A model generated the notes under the pieces. That model saw nothing but the letters and a program-made list of their open reading frames with translations, was not told the origin of the DNA and ran no database searches. Made by a program: the position numbers and the translations under genes. From contig NEUU01000007.1 of assembly GCA_002304345.1 (NCBI GenBank), forward strand, positions 62,001-126,000: 64,000 nt of DNA, read 5' to 3'. How positions within the stretch are numbered: the first letter of the stretch is position 1; the number at the start of each line of letters is the position of its first letter. The DNA is from Verrucomicrobia bacterium Tous-C9LFEB. GTDB taxonomy: Bacteria > Verrucomicrobiota > Verrucomicrobiia > Methylacidiphilales > UBA1321. This document shows, piece after piece, positions 8,866-17,101 of the stretch.

Positions 8866-11800
8866 TTGATTTCCGCTTCAATCCCACCAGTGCGCGACCG
8901 TCCCGCCGGGGTATGGCACTCGTGCTCACGCTCAGCACGGTGGTGCTCCTCACCGTCCTGGTACTCGCCTTCTTTTCCCGGGCCCAACTCAATCGCCAGA
9001 TTTCTTTTTCCAGCACGAACCTGTTCAAAGCGGACTCGCTCTCCCGCTCCGCGCTGGACATCATCGTGGGCGAACTCCGCGCCGAGATCTCCGATCCCGC
9101 CCGCTCGAACACCTCGAGTTCGTCTGGCGTCATCCTTTATCAACCCATCAACAAGGCCGATTGGTTACCGCAACCACTCGGAGTCTCCGGTGCCACGGGG
9201 CCACTCGTCAAAGTGTCCGGCAGCGGCATTCCCATTCGCGCGGGCGGCACCATCCAGGGCTCTTCCATTGCCATCAACGCCAAGAGCGTCAATGGCCGTT
9301 CCCTCTCCTCTGCACGCTGGTTTACTTCCACAGTCTCCAGCCCGAAGCTCGGGACCGGCACTCTCCCCACCTGGCTTTTCATGACCCGCTCCAGCGGCGT
9401 GAAAACTCCCGGCATTGCGACCGCGAAAGATCCCACCCAGAATGATTACGTCATTGGTCGCTTCGCCTACACGGTCTACGATATGGGCGGACTTTTCGAC
9501 GCCACCGTCGCCGGGTATCCGACGAGCAGTCCCTTCATCACCCCCACCGCCGATATTGGTTTCAAGACATCGACCAGCTACGTGGATTTGTCGCTCTTCG
9601 GATTCAGCACCACGAACCTCGACCGGTTCATCCTCTGGCGCAATGCCGTGACTGGCACGAACGCCGCCACCTACCTCGAATGGGCGGCGGGAATCACGAA
9701 CTCTTCCGGGATCAGCAACTACGCGGCGCTCGCGGCGGCGCGCTCCGGCCATCGCTCCATCGTCATGGGCGACAACACACCGCTCACGCGTCGCGATCTC
9801 TTGTCGCACCCGAATCTCACCGCCAACACCTGCACGCTCTCCCACTTCTCCCGCTCGCTCAACAGCCCCGCCTTCGCGCCTGCCAGTCCGACGAGCGCTC
9901 CCCTCATCAATCCCAACCTCGGCACGCTCCGCTTCCCCGCTTCCTACTCCTCCGTCATTCACTACCGCGACGACGGCACGACGGAGACCTACGCCGTGCT
10001 CGCGGGCGATCTCCAACTCCAACGCCGCTTCTCCCTCGCGAAGCTCGCGTGGCTGACCAGTTCCGGACCCAAGACGGGTATCTCCGCAGATGCGATCCTG
10101 AATACGTTCGGTTTAAAATGGACTACTTTCAGTGCAGATGGCGTCACCAATTCCTGCTGGCAGTACAGCAATCCCAACGGCACCATAGCCGACCGAATCA
10201 AAACACTCACTGAAGTGGCCAGTGATGGCCGCGAACCTAACTTTTTTGAAGTGCTCAAAGCCGGTGTACTGAATGGTTCCATCGGTCGGGCGGCGGATCG
10301 GAAAACCGGTTCCAAAGATAGTCAGCGCTCGCTGGAAGCGATATCCGATCTCCAGATTCTCCGGATCGGGGCGAACCTCATCGACTGCGCCGACAGTGAT
10401 AATTTTCCCAGCACTCTCACACTCAATACCACGAGCGGAACGATTCCAGTCCATGGAGTCGAAAATCTTCCCTATTTGGCTGGCATGCTCTTGGGCCGCA
10501 TTAGCGCCGCCACCACGATAGGCCCCACCTTTCAGCAAACCGTTACCTATTGTACCCTGATCGCCACGCCATTGCTCTTCAACCCGCATGCAGCCAATAC
10601 CGTGAGCCTGTCGGGAACGCCTGGATCGATCCGGGTGAGAGTGGCACGGGGCACCATGCTATCGGCTTATAGCAGCGCCCATGGAAACATCGCAGGTAAG
10701 CCACTCGCGCGAACCAACCTCAATCTGGATATGCCCACAACGCTCGGGTCGCTATCCTCCTTTCTGGTCCCAGCGGGTAGCTTCGAATCTTTCCGGCAAC
10801 GAATCGACTCCTACCGCAACGCTGCGTCACCTACACGACTCAATCTGGTCGCCCCGACCATTACAACGCAGGAGGCAACCAGTAGCGGGTTTTTGCTCTA
10901 TAATTACACGGGTCTGCCCGAAACCATCACAACGAATACCAATGCCACCATTATTCGTTTCCAGATGAACAATTTCCTCCTCTCACTCGATTATCAGGAT
11001 AGCAGCGGCAACTGGCAAACCTATGACACGCTCACTGGTAACGAAGGTATCAGCCCGGCAATCGGCACGGGTGCAGGCACTGGCAGTACAGATTTTTACT
11101 CCATTGGACCAACGTTTTCTACCTATCCGAACAATACACAATCTTCCTATGCTTTGCTGAAAATTGATCCACGCACCACCCGCTTTAGCATTAGTGGCAG
11201 CGACCTTTTTTTAAGCACCACGCAGGTCCCCCTCCTCACCGATCCCACCGCTCCCCATGGCATTGTCATGAATACGCCATTTGGCTCCGGAAACTTGAGC
11301 GGTTCCGGCTCCCTGCCCGGACTCTGGGTTGAAGGCAATACCACCACATGGAGTGATGGACTCGGAACGGCCATTAATAATGTGAATGACCCCGATAATA
11401 TCACGCGTCCCGCCGATGCGTGGCTGGATGGTACTAGCGCGAATCTCTACCGCAATGTCATGGATAATACCCGACGCCCTGTGGTTCTCCAACGTCCGTT
11501 TCGATCTGTAACCGAACTCGGCCAAGTCTTTCGCGACAGTCCGTGGAAATCACTCAACTTCTTTGATCCCAGCAGCGGTGACAAAGGACTGCTCGATCTC
11601 TTCAGCGTGGCTGACGAACCCACCGTAACGGTGGGGCGGGTGAATCTCAATACGACACAGACCCGCGTGCATCAAGCGATCTTCACGGGGGCCGCGCAAG
11701 CGCCCGATGGGACAAGTCCGCTGGCGAATCCCAGTGCGCTGGCGACCGCCTATGCGAACTACGCGTTTAGCGGCGGGATTCCCACCACCGCCATGCCGGT

Positions 11801-12101
11801 CACCGTGAGCAATGCGGTGGATTTCATGTCGACTGCATCCCTCCCCATCGGTGGTGGCAACGGCCTGGATGCGATCAAGTATCGTCGCGAAGCGGTGATC
11901 CGCAGTCTGTCTAACACCACGCAGACGCGGACGTGGAACCTGCTCATCGATGTCGTGGCGCAGGCGGGCCATTACAGCGCCAACGCGGGCAGCCTCGACA
12001 ACTTCATCGTGGAGGGCGAACGCCGTTACTGGCTCTCGGTCGCCATCGACCGGCTCACAGGGAAGGTCATCGACCAACAACTGGAGCCGGCCAACGATTA
12101 G
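8862..12101 (+). CDS. Large membrane-anchored protein, Verru_Chthon cassette protein A-like
   Basis: A 1079-residue protein, the largest of the cassette. After a basic stretch (RPSRRGMA) it has one N-terminal hydrophobic helix (LVLTLSTVVLLTVLVLAFFSRA) followed by RAQLNRQISFSS, like the PilX/GspK class of pilin-related proteins that lack the strict prepilin site. The rest is a long Ser/Thr/Asn-rich extracytoplasmic region with no domain I recognise. The C-terminal part (REAVIRSLSNTTQTRTWNLLIDVVAQ) is the best-looking folded segment. It ends one base before the stop of the convergent azoreductase, so no terminator lies between them. The likely place is the periplasm or cell surface as part of a pilus-like assembly. 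Confidence 0.75.
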   Translation: MIDFRFNPTSARPSRRGMALVLTLSTVVLLTVLVLAFFSRAQLNRQISFSSTNLFKADSLSRSALDIIVGELRAEISDPARSNTSSSSGVILYQPINKADWLPQPLGVSGATGPLVKVSGSGIPIRAGGTIQGSSIAINAKSVNGRSLSSARWFTSTVSSPKLGTGTLPTWLFMTRSSGVKTPGIATAKDPTQNDYVIGRFAYTVYDMGGLFDATVAGYPTSSPFITPTADIGFKTSTSYVDLSLFGFSTTNLDRFILWRNAVTGTNAATYLEWAAGITNSSGISNYAALAAARSGHRSIVMGDNTPLTRRDLLSHPNLTANTCTLSHFSRSLNSPAFAPASPTSAPLINPNLGTLRFPASYSSVIHYRDDGTTETYAVLAGDLQLQRRFSLAKLAWLTSSGPKTGISADAILNTFGLKWTTFSADGVTNSCWQYSNPNGTIADRIKTLTEVASDGREPNFFEVLKAGVLNGSIGRAADRKTGSKDSQRSLEAISDLQILRIGANLIDCADSDNFPSTLTLNTTSGTIPVHGVENLPYLAGMLLGRISAATTIGPTFQQTVTYCTLIATPLLFNPHAANTVSLSGTPGSIRVRVARGTMLSAYSSAHGNIAGKPLARTNLNLDMPTTLGSLSSFLVPAGSFESFRQRIDSYRNAASPTRLNLVAPTITTQEATSSGFLLYNYTGLPETITTNTNATIIRFQMNNFLLSLDYQDSSGNWQTYDTLTGNEGISPAIGTGAGTGSTDFYSIGPTFSTYPNNTQSSYALLKIDPRTTRFSISGSDLFLSTTQVPLLTDPTAPHGIVMNTPFGSGNLSGSGSLPGLWVEGNTTTWSDGLGTAINNVNDPDNITRPADAWLDGTSANLYRNVMDNTRRPVVLQRPFRSVTELGQVFRDSPWKSLNFFDPSSGDKGLLDLFSVADEPTVTVGRVNLNTTQTRVHQAIFTGAAQAPDGTSPLANPSALATAYANYAFSGGIPTTAMPVTVSNAVDFMSTASLPIGGGNGLDAIKYRREAVIRSLSNTTQTRTWNLLIDVVAQAGHYSANAGSLDNFIVEGERRYWLSVAIDRLTGKVIDQQLEPAND

Positions 12102-12102
12102 T

Positions 12103-12732
12103 TTACAGATTCACCGCGATCTCGTCCGCCTTGTGGTCGCCTGACTTCACCGCTTCGTCCTTCGACGTGGCACTGGCGAGCGTCGGTTCGACGAAGATTT
12201 CCTTGATGTCGGTGAACCCGATAAAGCCGAGCACCTGTTTGAGGTAACCGCTCTGCTGGTCATACGCCTCCGCTCCGGTGCCGGGACCATAAGCGCCGCC
12301 GCGGGCATAAACCGCGACGACCGGCTTGCCTGTGACGAGTCCCTTGTAGCCCGTTTCCGGAGAGAAGCTGAAGGTGAGACCGGGTTGAAGCAGGACGTCG
12401 ATGTAGTGCTTCAGCTTATAGGGAATGCCGAAATTCCACATCGGCAGGGAAATGAGATATTTGTCCGCCGACTTGAATTGATCCGCGATCGCCACCACGG
12501 CATTCCACGCCTGTAGTTGCTCCGGCGTATGTTTCTGGCCGTGCAGTACCGCATATTTGGCATCAATCGTCGCGCCATCGAATTCCGGCAATGGCGTATG
12601 CCACAGGTCGAGTGTTTCCACCGTGTCACCGGGATGCGACGCCAGATAGGCATCGATGAAGTGTTGCGCCACAGTGTGGGAAGCTGAGCGCGTGCCGCGA
12701 GGCGAGGATTCAATGTAGAGGAGTTTGGACAT
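12103..12732 (-). CDS. azoR: FMN-dependent NADH-azoreductase
   Basis: A 209-residue flavodoxin-fold enzyme matching AzoR: MSKLLYIESSPRG...SxS binds the FMN phosphate, LPMWNFGIPYKLKHYID is the hallmark central motif, and ARGGAYG is the later flavin loop. Such proteins reduce azo compounds and quinones with NAD(P)H and protect against electrophiles. The ATG at 12732 is preceded by AAAGGTG at good spacing; longer reading frames upstream lack family residues. It is cotranscribed with the pirin gene, 25 bases upstream, and both lie divergent from a LysR regulator, a common arrangement for quinone-responsive stress genes. Confidence 0.9.
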   Translation of the reverse strand: MSKLLYIESSPRGTRSASHTVAQHFIDAYLASHPGDTVETLDLWHTPLPEFDGATIDAKYAVLHGQKHTPEQLQAWNAVVAIADQFKSADKYLISLPMWNFGIPYKLKHYIDVLLQPGLTFSFSPETGYKGLVTGKPVVAVYARGGAYGPGTGAEAYDQQSGYLKQVLGFIGFTDIKEIFVEPTLASATSKDEAVKSGDHKADEIAVNL

Positions 12733-12757
12733 AATCAGACACCTTTCTATTTGTTTT

Positions 12758-13456
12758 TTACGAGTTGAGATCGAATAACAGGAATTCGGCGGCATCCAGC
12801 GCCTTGATGGACAGGGATTCTTCCCCGCTTGTCGCGAGCGCGTCACCAGCCTGCACCCGATTTCCGTTCACGTCGAGTTCGCCGCGAATTACCTGCACCC
12901 AGGTGTGGTGCTTGGCGCGAATCGCCTGCGCCACCGTCTGTCCCTTTTCGAGACGGGCGAAATAGAGATCAGCGTCCTGATTGATCGGAATGGAACCGGC
13001 GCGACCACTCTTCGAAGTGATCAGGTGCAGCACCCCTGACTTCACATCCGCGAATGATTTTTCCGCATAGGCGGGCTTTGCGTTTTTGTGATCGGGGATA
13101 ATCCAGATTTGCAGGAAGTGCACCGGCTCCGAAGTGGAGTCGTTGACCTCGCTGTGCTCAATCCCGGTTCCCGCGCTAATGCGCTGGACATCACCACAGC
13201 GCATGACGGCCGTGTTGCCCATCGAATCGCGATGACGCAGGGCGCCACTGATGACGTAAGTGATGATCTCCATATCGCGGTGCGGGTGCGTACTGAACCC
13301 CATCTCGGGCGCAACGCGGTCTTCATTGATCACGCGCAGGGAGTGGAATCCCGTGTGCTTCGGATCGTAATAATCGGCAAAGCTAAAAGTGTGTCGACTG
13401 TCGAGCCAACCGTGCTTGGCATGGCCTCGTTCATCGGATTTGCGAATCTCAATCAT
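12758..13456 (-). CDS. Pirin family protein (YhhW-like)
   Basis: A 232-residue bicupin. The N-terminal cupin has the pirin metal ligands His57 and His59 (FSTHPHRDME), His101 and Glu103 (GIEHSE), all conserved. The C-terminal cupin is degenerate (VIRGELDVNGNRVQAGDAL). Some relatives oxidise quercetin; others act as redox-linked cofactors, so the substrate is uncertain. It is the first gene of a two-gene unit with azoR and shares a 98-base divergent promoter region with the LysR gene. Together the pair suggests a response to aromatic or quinone compounds. Confidence 0.88.
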   Translation of the reverse strand: MIEIRKSDERGHAKHGWLDSRHTFSFADYYDPKHTGFHSLRVINEDRVAPEMGFSTHPHRDMEIITYVISGALRHRDSMGNTAVMRCGDVQRISAGTGIEHSEVNDSTSEPVHFLQIWIIPDHKNAKPAYAEKSFADVKSGVLHLITSKSGRAGSIPINQDADLYFARLEKGQTVAQAIRAKHHTWVQVIRGELDVNGNRVQAGDALATSGEESLSIKALDAAEFLLFDLNS

Positions 13457-13518
13457 GGTGTTCCTTTTGTTAGTCGCAACCTAACCCCACGTCGTGAATT
13501 CTCTAAATACTATGTTCC

Positions 13519-13546
13519 TTGGCTAACGATACCTTTCAGGTATAGT
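13519..13546 (+). promoter_or_regulatory. lysR promoter with embedded T-N11-A palindrome
   Basis: A -35-like TTGGCT (13519-13524) and a -10 TATAGT (13541-13546) are 16 bases apart. Between and over them lies the perfect palindrome ATACCT-TTC-AGGTAT (13529-13543), which fits the T-N11-A pattern of LysR-type operators. Binding there would block the regulator's own promoter and could activate the divergent pirin-azoR unit. The -10 ends eight bases before the ATG, with no ribosome-binding site, so the mRNA is probably leaderless. Confidence 0.6.
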
Positions 13547-13554
13547 ACCACATC

Positions 13555-14442
13555 ATGGAACTCCGACACCTGCGCTACTTCGTCATCGTCGCCGAAGAAC
13601 AGAACGTCACCCGCGCGGCGGCACGCCTGCATGTTTCCCAACCGCCGCTCAGCCGCCAGATCCAGGATCTGGAGCAGGAACTGGGCGTGGCTCTTTTTCG
13701 CCGCACGGCGAAGTCGCTCGCCCTGACAGAAGCCGGGAAGATTTTTCTGACTGAAGCGCGGGAAGTATTGCTCCGCGCGGAGAAGGCAGTTCAAACCGTG
13801 CGCACCGTGGCGGCGGGAGATCGCGGTCAGTTGCGCGTCGGGTATGCTCCCTCCCTCACGGTGGAAATTCTGCCGCGCGCGCTCGTCGCCTTTGAACGCG
13901 AATACCCCGGCGTGCGTGTGTCGCTGTACGATCTCTCCACCGAGGAATGCCTTCAGCGTCTCTCGGCGCGCAAGCTCGATGTGGCGCTGACAGCCCAACC
14001 CTGCCCGGAAATGCTGCGCGGGTTGACCTTCCAACGTGTGAAGGACTTCCCGCTCTTCTGCGCGGTAAGCAGCACCCATCCGCTGGCACGCAAGCGGACG
14101 CTCCCGATCGCGCAGCTCGAGCATGAGCGATTCATCGTTTATACGCGGGAGGATTATCCGGAATATCACGAATGGCTGACGACGCTTTTCCAGCCCTATC
14201 ACTTCCAGCCGCAAGCCGCCGAGGAATACGATAGTGTGACCGGACTCATCGCGGCGGTGGAAGCCGGTCGTGGCATCGCACTCGTGACCGCATCGCTGCA
14301 ACACCTGGCGAGCTCGCGCCTCAAGCTCCTCCCCCTGACACCCAAGCTGCCACCACTGCATTTCGGTGCAATCTGGAAACCGGTCACGTCTTCGCTCGCG
14401 AATTCCTTCGTCGCTTCAGTGCAGGAAGTCGCTCGCGGTTAA
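13555..14442 (+). CDS. LysR-family transcriptional regulator
   Basis: A 295-residue LysR-type regulator. Residues 1-60 are the winged helix-turn-helix (MELRHLRYFVIVAEEQNVTRAAARL, VSQPPLSRQIQDLE, LGVALFRRT), followed by a linker helix and a two-lobed effector domain (GQLRVGYAP at about 91, VTGLIAAVEAGRGIALV near 225). The target is most likely the divergent pirin-azoR pair, given the shared promoter region and the palindrome there. Family members in this setting usually sense small aromatic or electrophilic molecules; the ligand here is not known. Confidence 0.9.
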   Translation: MELRHLRYFVIVAEEQNVTRAAARLHVSQPPLSRQIQDLEQELGVALFRRTAKSLALTEAGKIFLTEAREVLLRAEKAVQTVRTVAAGDRGQLRVGYAPSLTVEILPRALVAFEREYPGVRVSLYDLSTEECLQRLSARKLDVALTAQPCPEMLRGLTFQRVKDFPLFCAVSSTHPLARKRTLPIAQLEHERFIVYTREDYPEYHEWLTTLFQPYHFQPQAAEEYDSVTGLIAAVEAGRGIALVTASLQHLASSRLKLLPLTPKLPPLHFGAIWKPVTSSLANSFVASVQEVARG

Positions 14443-14602
14443 TTCTAATTTGCTTTCAAGATGAGATTAAATCGCGCAGTAATTTTCCGGACTGACAAGG
14501 CGTGACGAATGAGCATATCCGCAGTGATCTGTGAGCGAGGAGCAACGCAGGCAGTCCGGAAAATAACAAGCGAGTAACACTCATCTTGAAAGCAAGTTAG
14601 AA
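14443..14602. repeat. 160-base palindromic element between convergent genes
   Basis: Outer arms of 23 bases, 14443-14465 and 14580-14602, are complementary throughout, with one G-U type mismatch. Inner arms of 13 bases, 14482-14494 (ATTTTCCGGACTG) and 14552-14564, are perfectly complementary, and the sequence between outer and inner arms pairs partly. It exactly fills the space between the stops of lysR and the last exporter gene. It could be a bidirectional terminator, a REP-like dispersed palindrome, or a MITE-like element with 23-base terminal repeats. Only one copy is in this window. Confidence 0.7.
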
Positions 14603-14606
14603 TAAG

Positions 14607-15875
14607 TTATCGCGACGAAGGGAGAGTGGCATCGCCGAGGTGCTTGGACGGACGATACACCACGGTGAGAGGTCCCTCTCCGCCGGACTCCCGACTGATC
14701 AGCACAAAGTCATCCGTCAGCAAGGCCTTCTCAATCGGGCGGCGCTGGGTGCGACCGGAGGCCGTTTCAATCTCGAGCCACTTCCCTTTATCGTCCTGCA
14801 CGACGTAATCCCTCGGAAAAGCGTAGACCTGCGGATGTTTCGCCACGATGAGGGAAGCCTCCACCACCATCCCCACTTTCAGTCCGGTGGAGGCCACATT
14901 GTCCACCGCCACGATGACTTCGAAGAGTCGGCGACCATCGTGAAAAAGATCGTTGGATGCCATGTGCGAAACGGAAATGACTTTACCGACGAATTCCTTC
15001 ATCGGATAGGCACGACTCCGCAGGCGGACGACCGTGCCCTCGTCGATTTTTTGCACCCGGTATTCTTCCACACCGAGTTTGACGATCAGGGAATTCAGAT
15101 CCGGCAACTGCGCGAACGGCTGCTCGCGATTCAGCAGATCGCCCGTCTCCGTTTTTTTGATGAGACCATTAATGGGAATCAGCGGATACACCACTATGGA
15201 ATCAATCGGCGCACGCACCTCGTATTGCTCCATCATGTCCTTCACTTCCTGCGTCTTCCCCTGACGATACTTCAACCACCAAGTCCGGCGGCCAATATCG
15301 ACGTTGCGCTGTCGCTCCACCTGCGAGATGCGGCGTTTCGCTTCGTCAACCAGCCGCTCCTGCTTGTCCTTTTCCGTCACGCCAATTTCCTTTGGCAAGG
15401 GCGGCTCCTGCTGCGTGCGCTTGAATTTTAACTGGGCAAACTCGTTGCGCTCCGACTCCTTGTCGCGCTTGATATTTTCCTCGAAGAGTTGGACGCTCCA
15501 GTCCGCTTTCGCCTCCTCCTGCCGGTACTCGATGCGTTGCACATGCTCCGTCTCGCGCTCCCAATTGCGTTCCACGTCGGCAATGTCAAACTGTGCGATG
15601 AGATCCCCTTTTTTGACTCGCGTCCCCTCATCGATCAACCAAGTCACTTGCCGTTCGTAGGGGGCCGAGGGCGCGCGGAGTTTCTCAAACCGCGCCGCCT
15701 CCACTACGCCCATGGCGCGAACCGTCTCCTCGAAATCGGCGCAGGGGACGGTCAGTTTCAATAAATTTTCCGCAGGAGGACGGGTGATGGCGAACACCAC
15801 GCCCGAGACCAGCGCGATGCCCAAAATCGTCCAGACGACAAACCGGCGGTTGCCTTTGGCGGGGGGAGGAATCAT
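14607..15875 (-). CDS. HlyD-type membrane-fusion (adaptor) protein 3 of the exporter operon
   Basis: A 422-residue periplasmic adaptor with one N-terminal membrane helix (FVVWTILGIALVSGVVFAI). The lipoyl half-motif VTWLIDEGTRVKKGDLIAQFD near 75-95 and its partner APIDSIVVYPLIPINGL flank a charged coiled-coil hairpin, and a beta-barrel domain follows (VRLRSRAYPMKEFVGKVISVS). The ATG at 15875 overlaps the stop of the preceding adaptor by four bases. Longer upstream frames run inside the neighbour and are rejected. It is the last gene of the operon; why a second and third adaptor exist beside one permease is unclear, and hetero-oligomeric adaptors are one possibility. Confidence 0.85.
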   Translation of the reverse strand: MIPPPAKGNRRFVVWTILGIALVSGVVFAITRPPAENLLKLTVPCADFEETVRAMGVVEAARFEKLRAPSAPYERQVTWLIDEGTRVKKGDLIAQFDIADVERNWERETEHVQRIEYRQEEAKADWSVQLFEENIKRDKESERNEFAQLKFKRTQQEPPLPKEIGVTEKDKQERLVDEAKRRISQVERQRNVDIGRRTWWLKYRQGKTQEVKDMMEQYEVRAPIDSIVVYPLIPINGLIKKTETGDLLNREQPFAQLPDLNSLIVKLGVEEYRVQKIDEGTVVRLRSRAYPMKEFVGKVISVSHMASNDLFHDGRRLFEVIVAVDNVASTGLKVGMVVEASLIVAKHPQVYAFPRDYVVQDDKGKWLEIETASGRTQRRPIEKALLTDDFVLISRESGGEGPLTVVYRPSKHLGDATLPSSR

Positions 15876-17101
15876 GGCATCCGCCCCTTGTTCTCCGTCG
15901 CCATGACCAGTTTGAGCGGTCCGGTGATCTCCGGCAGCGATTCCGCCAGATAGTAATCGGCGGTCTCCGTGACGTTCTTCAACACCAGCGATCGCCGCGT
16001 TTGTCCTTCGTAGAAAACAATGCGAACGCCCTCCGCCTCCGGTTTCACCCACTCTTTCGGGAAGGCGTAGACCCGCTCGTAGCGATGCAGCAGGAAGCGG
16101 CTCCGGGCCACCATGCCGATTTTAAGCTGCGGTTGCTTGTCCTGAATTTCCACCCGGGCGAGCACTTCATAGAGCCGCCGGTTTTGCAGAAACGAGGCGG
16201 GCTCGGAAAAGTGGGCGATGGAGAGAACCTGCCCCCGATACAATTCGCCCGGATAAGCTGCGGTGGTAAACGTAATCGCCATCCGCTCGCGCAGTTGGTT
16301 GATCTGCGCTTCCTCAAGGTGAAAACGAATGATCGCCACGCCCGGTTCGGGAATGCGGAGAAAAAGCTGGCCGCGCTCGAGATAATCCCCGGTTTGCACC
16401 TTGCGCAAATCGCCCTGCAAGGGAATCGGCGGGTAGAGCACCACGCCTTCGAATTCGGAGTAGAGGTTGAGTTGCTCGGCGTCCTCCTTGAGATCCTTCA
16501 CTTTTTGTTCGTAATAATCCCGCTGCACGGCCCGGTTGCGATCCGTCACCGTGTCGCGCCAATCCAGTCGCTTGCGCTGATCCTTCGCCGAGGTGGCCCA
16601 TTTGATCTGGTTATTCAACTCCACTTCGACAGTCGATTTGCGCAGCGAGGATTCGAATTGGGAAATCTCTTTGCGAATGCCGCCCAGCACCACGCCTTGC
16701 TGGGCCGTGTCGGCCCGCACCTGCTGCTCGTAGGTTTCCGCCTTGGAGCGGAAACGGATGTCCGCGCTCGATTGATCGAAGCTGCGAATCCGGTCCTCGA
16801 GATCCTCTATCGCCAGCGAGATCGCTCCGGGATCGAACTGGGCCAGCAAGTCACCCGGTTTGACCGTCGTTCCCTCCTCCACCAGAAAAATCACCCGCCG
16901 TTCGTACCGGCAATAAGGGGCGAAGACATCGTGATAACGTTGCGCATCGACGTGGCCCTCGGCTTCGATCACTTCCTCGAACGGCTTGAGCTCGATCATC
17001 AAACTCAAATCCGGCTGCGCTTTCGCGCGGAACACTCCCCGCCACCACCCGAGCCCGACGAGCACCACCATCACTCCCACGATGAGGAGGGATTTACTCA
17101 T
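15872..17101 (-). CDS. HlyD-type membrane-fusion (adaptor) protein 2 of the exporter operon
   Basis: A 409-residue adaptor. The N-terminal helix is SLLIVGVMVVLVGLGWWRGVF. The lipoyl half VIFLVEEGTTVKPGDLLAQFD and its partner FEGVVLYPPIPLQGDLRKVQTGD bracket a long coiled coil (IEDLEDRIRSFDQSSAD to VKDLKEDAEQLNL), and ITFTTAAYPGELYRGQVLSIAHF is the barrel strand. It is clearly homologous to the gene after it (14607-15875) and more distantly to the first adaptor at 18306. The ATG at 17101 lies within the end of the permease gene (8-base overlap) behind GAGG, indicating coupled translation. Confidence 0.85.
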   Translation of the reverse strand: MSKSLLIVGVMVVLVGLGWWRGVFRAKAQPDLSLMIELKPFEEVIEAEGHVDAQRYHDVFAPYCRYERRVIFLVEEGTTVKPGDLLAQFDPGAISLAIEDLEDRIRSFDQSSADIRFRSKAETYEQQVRADTAQQGVVLGGIRKEISQFESSLRKSTVEVELNNQIKWATSAKDQRKRLDWRDTVTDRNRAVQRDYYEQKVKDLKEDAEQLNLYSEFEGVVLYPPIPLQGDLRKVQTGDYLERGQLFLRIPEPGVAIIRFHLEEAQINQLRERMAITFTTAAYPGELYRGQVLSIAHFSEPASFLQNRRLYEVLARVEIQDKQPQLKIGMVARSRFLLHRYERVYAFPKEWVKPEAEGVRIVFYEGQTRRSLVLKNVTETADYYLAESLPEITGPLKLVMATENKGRMP

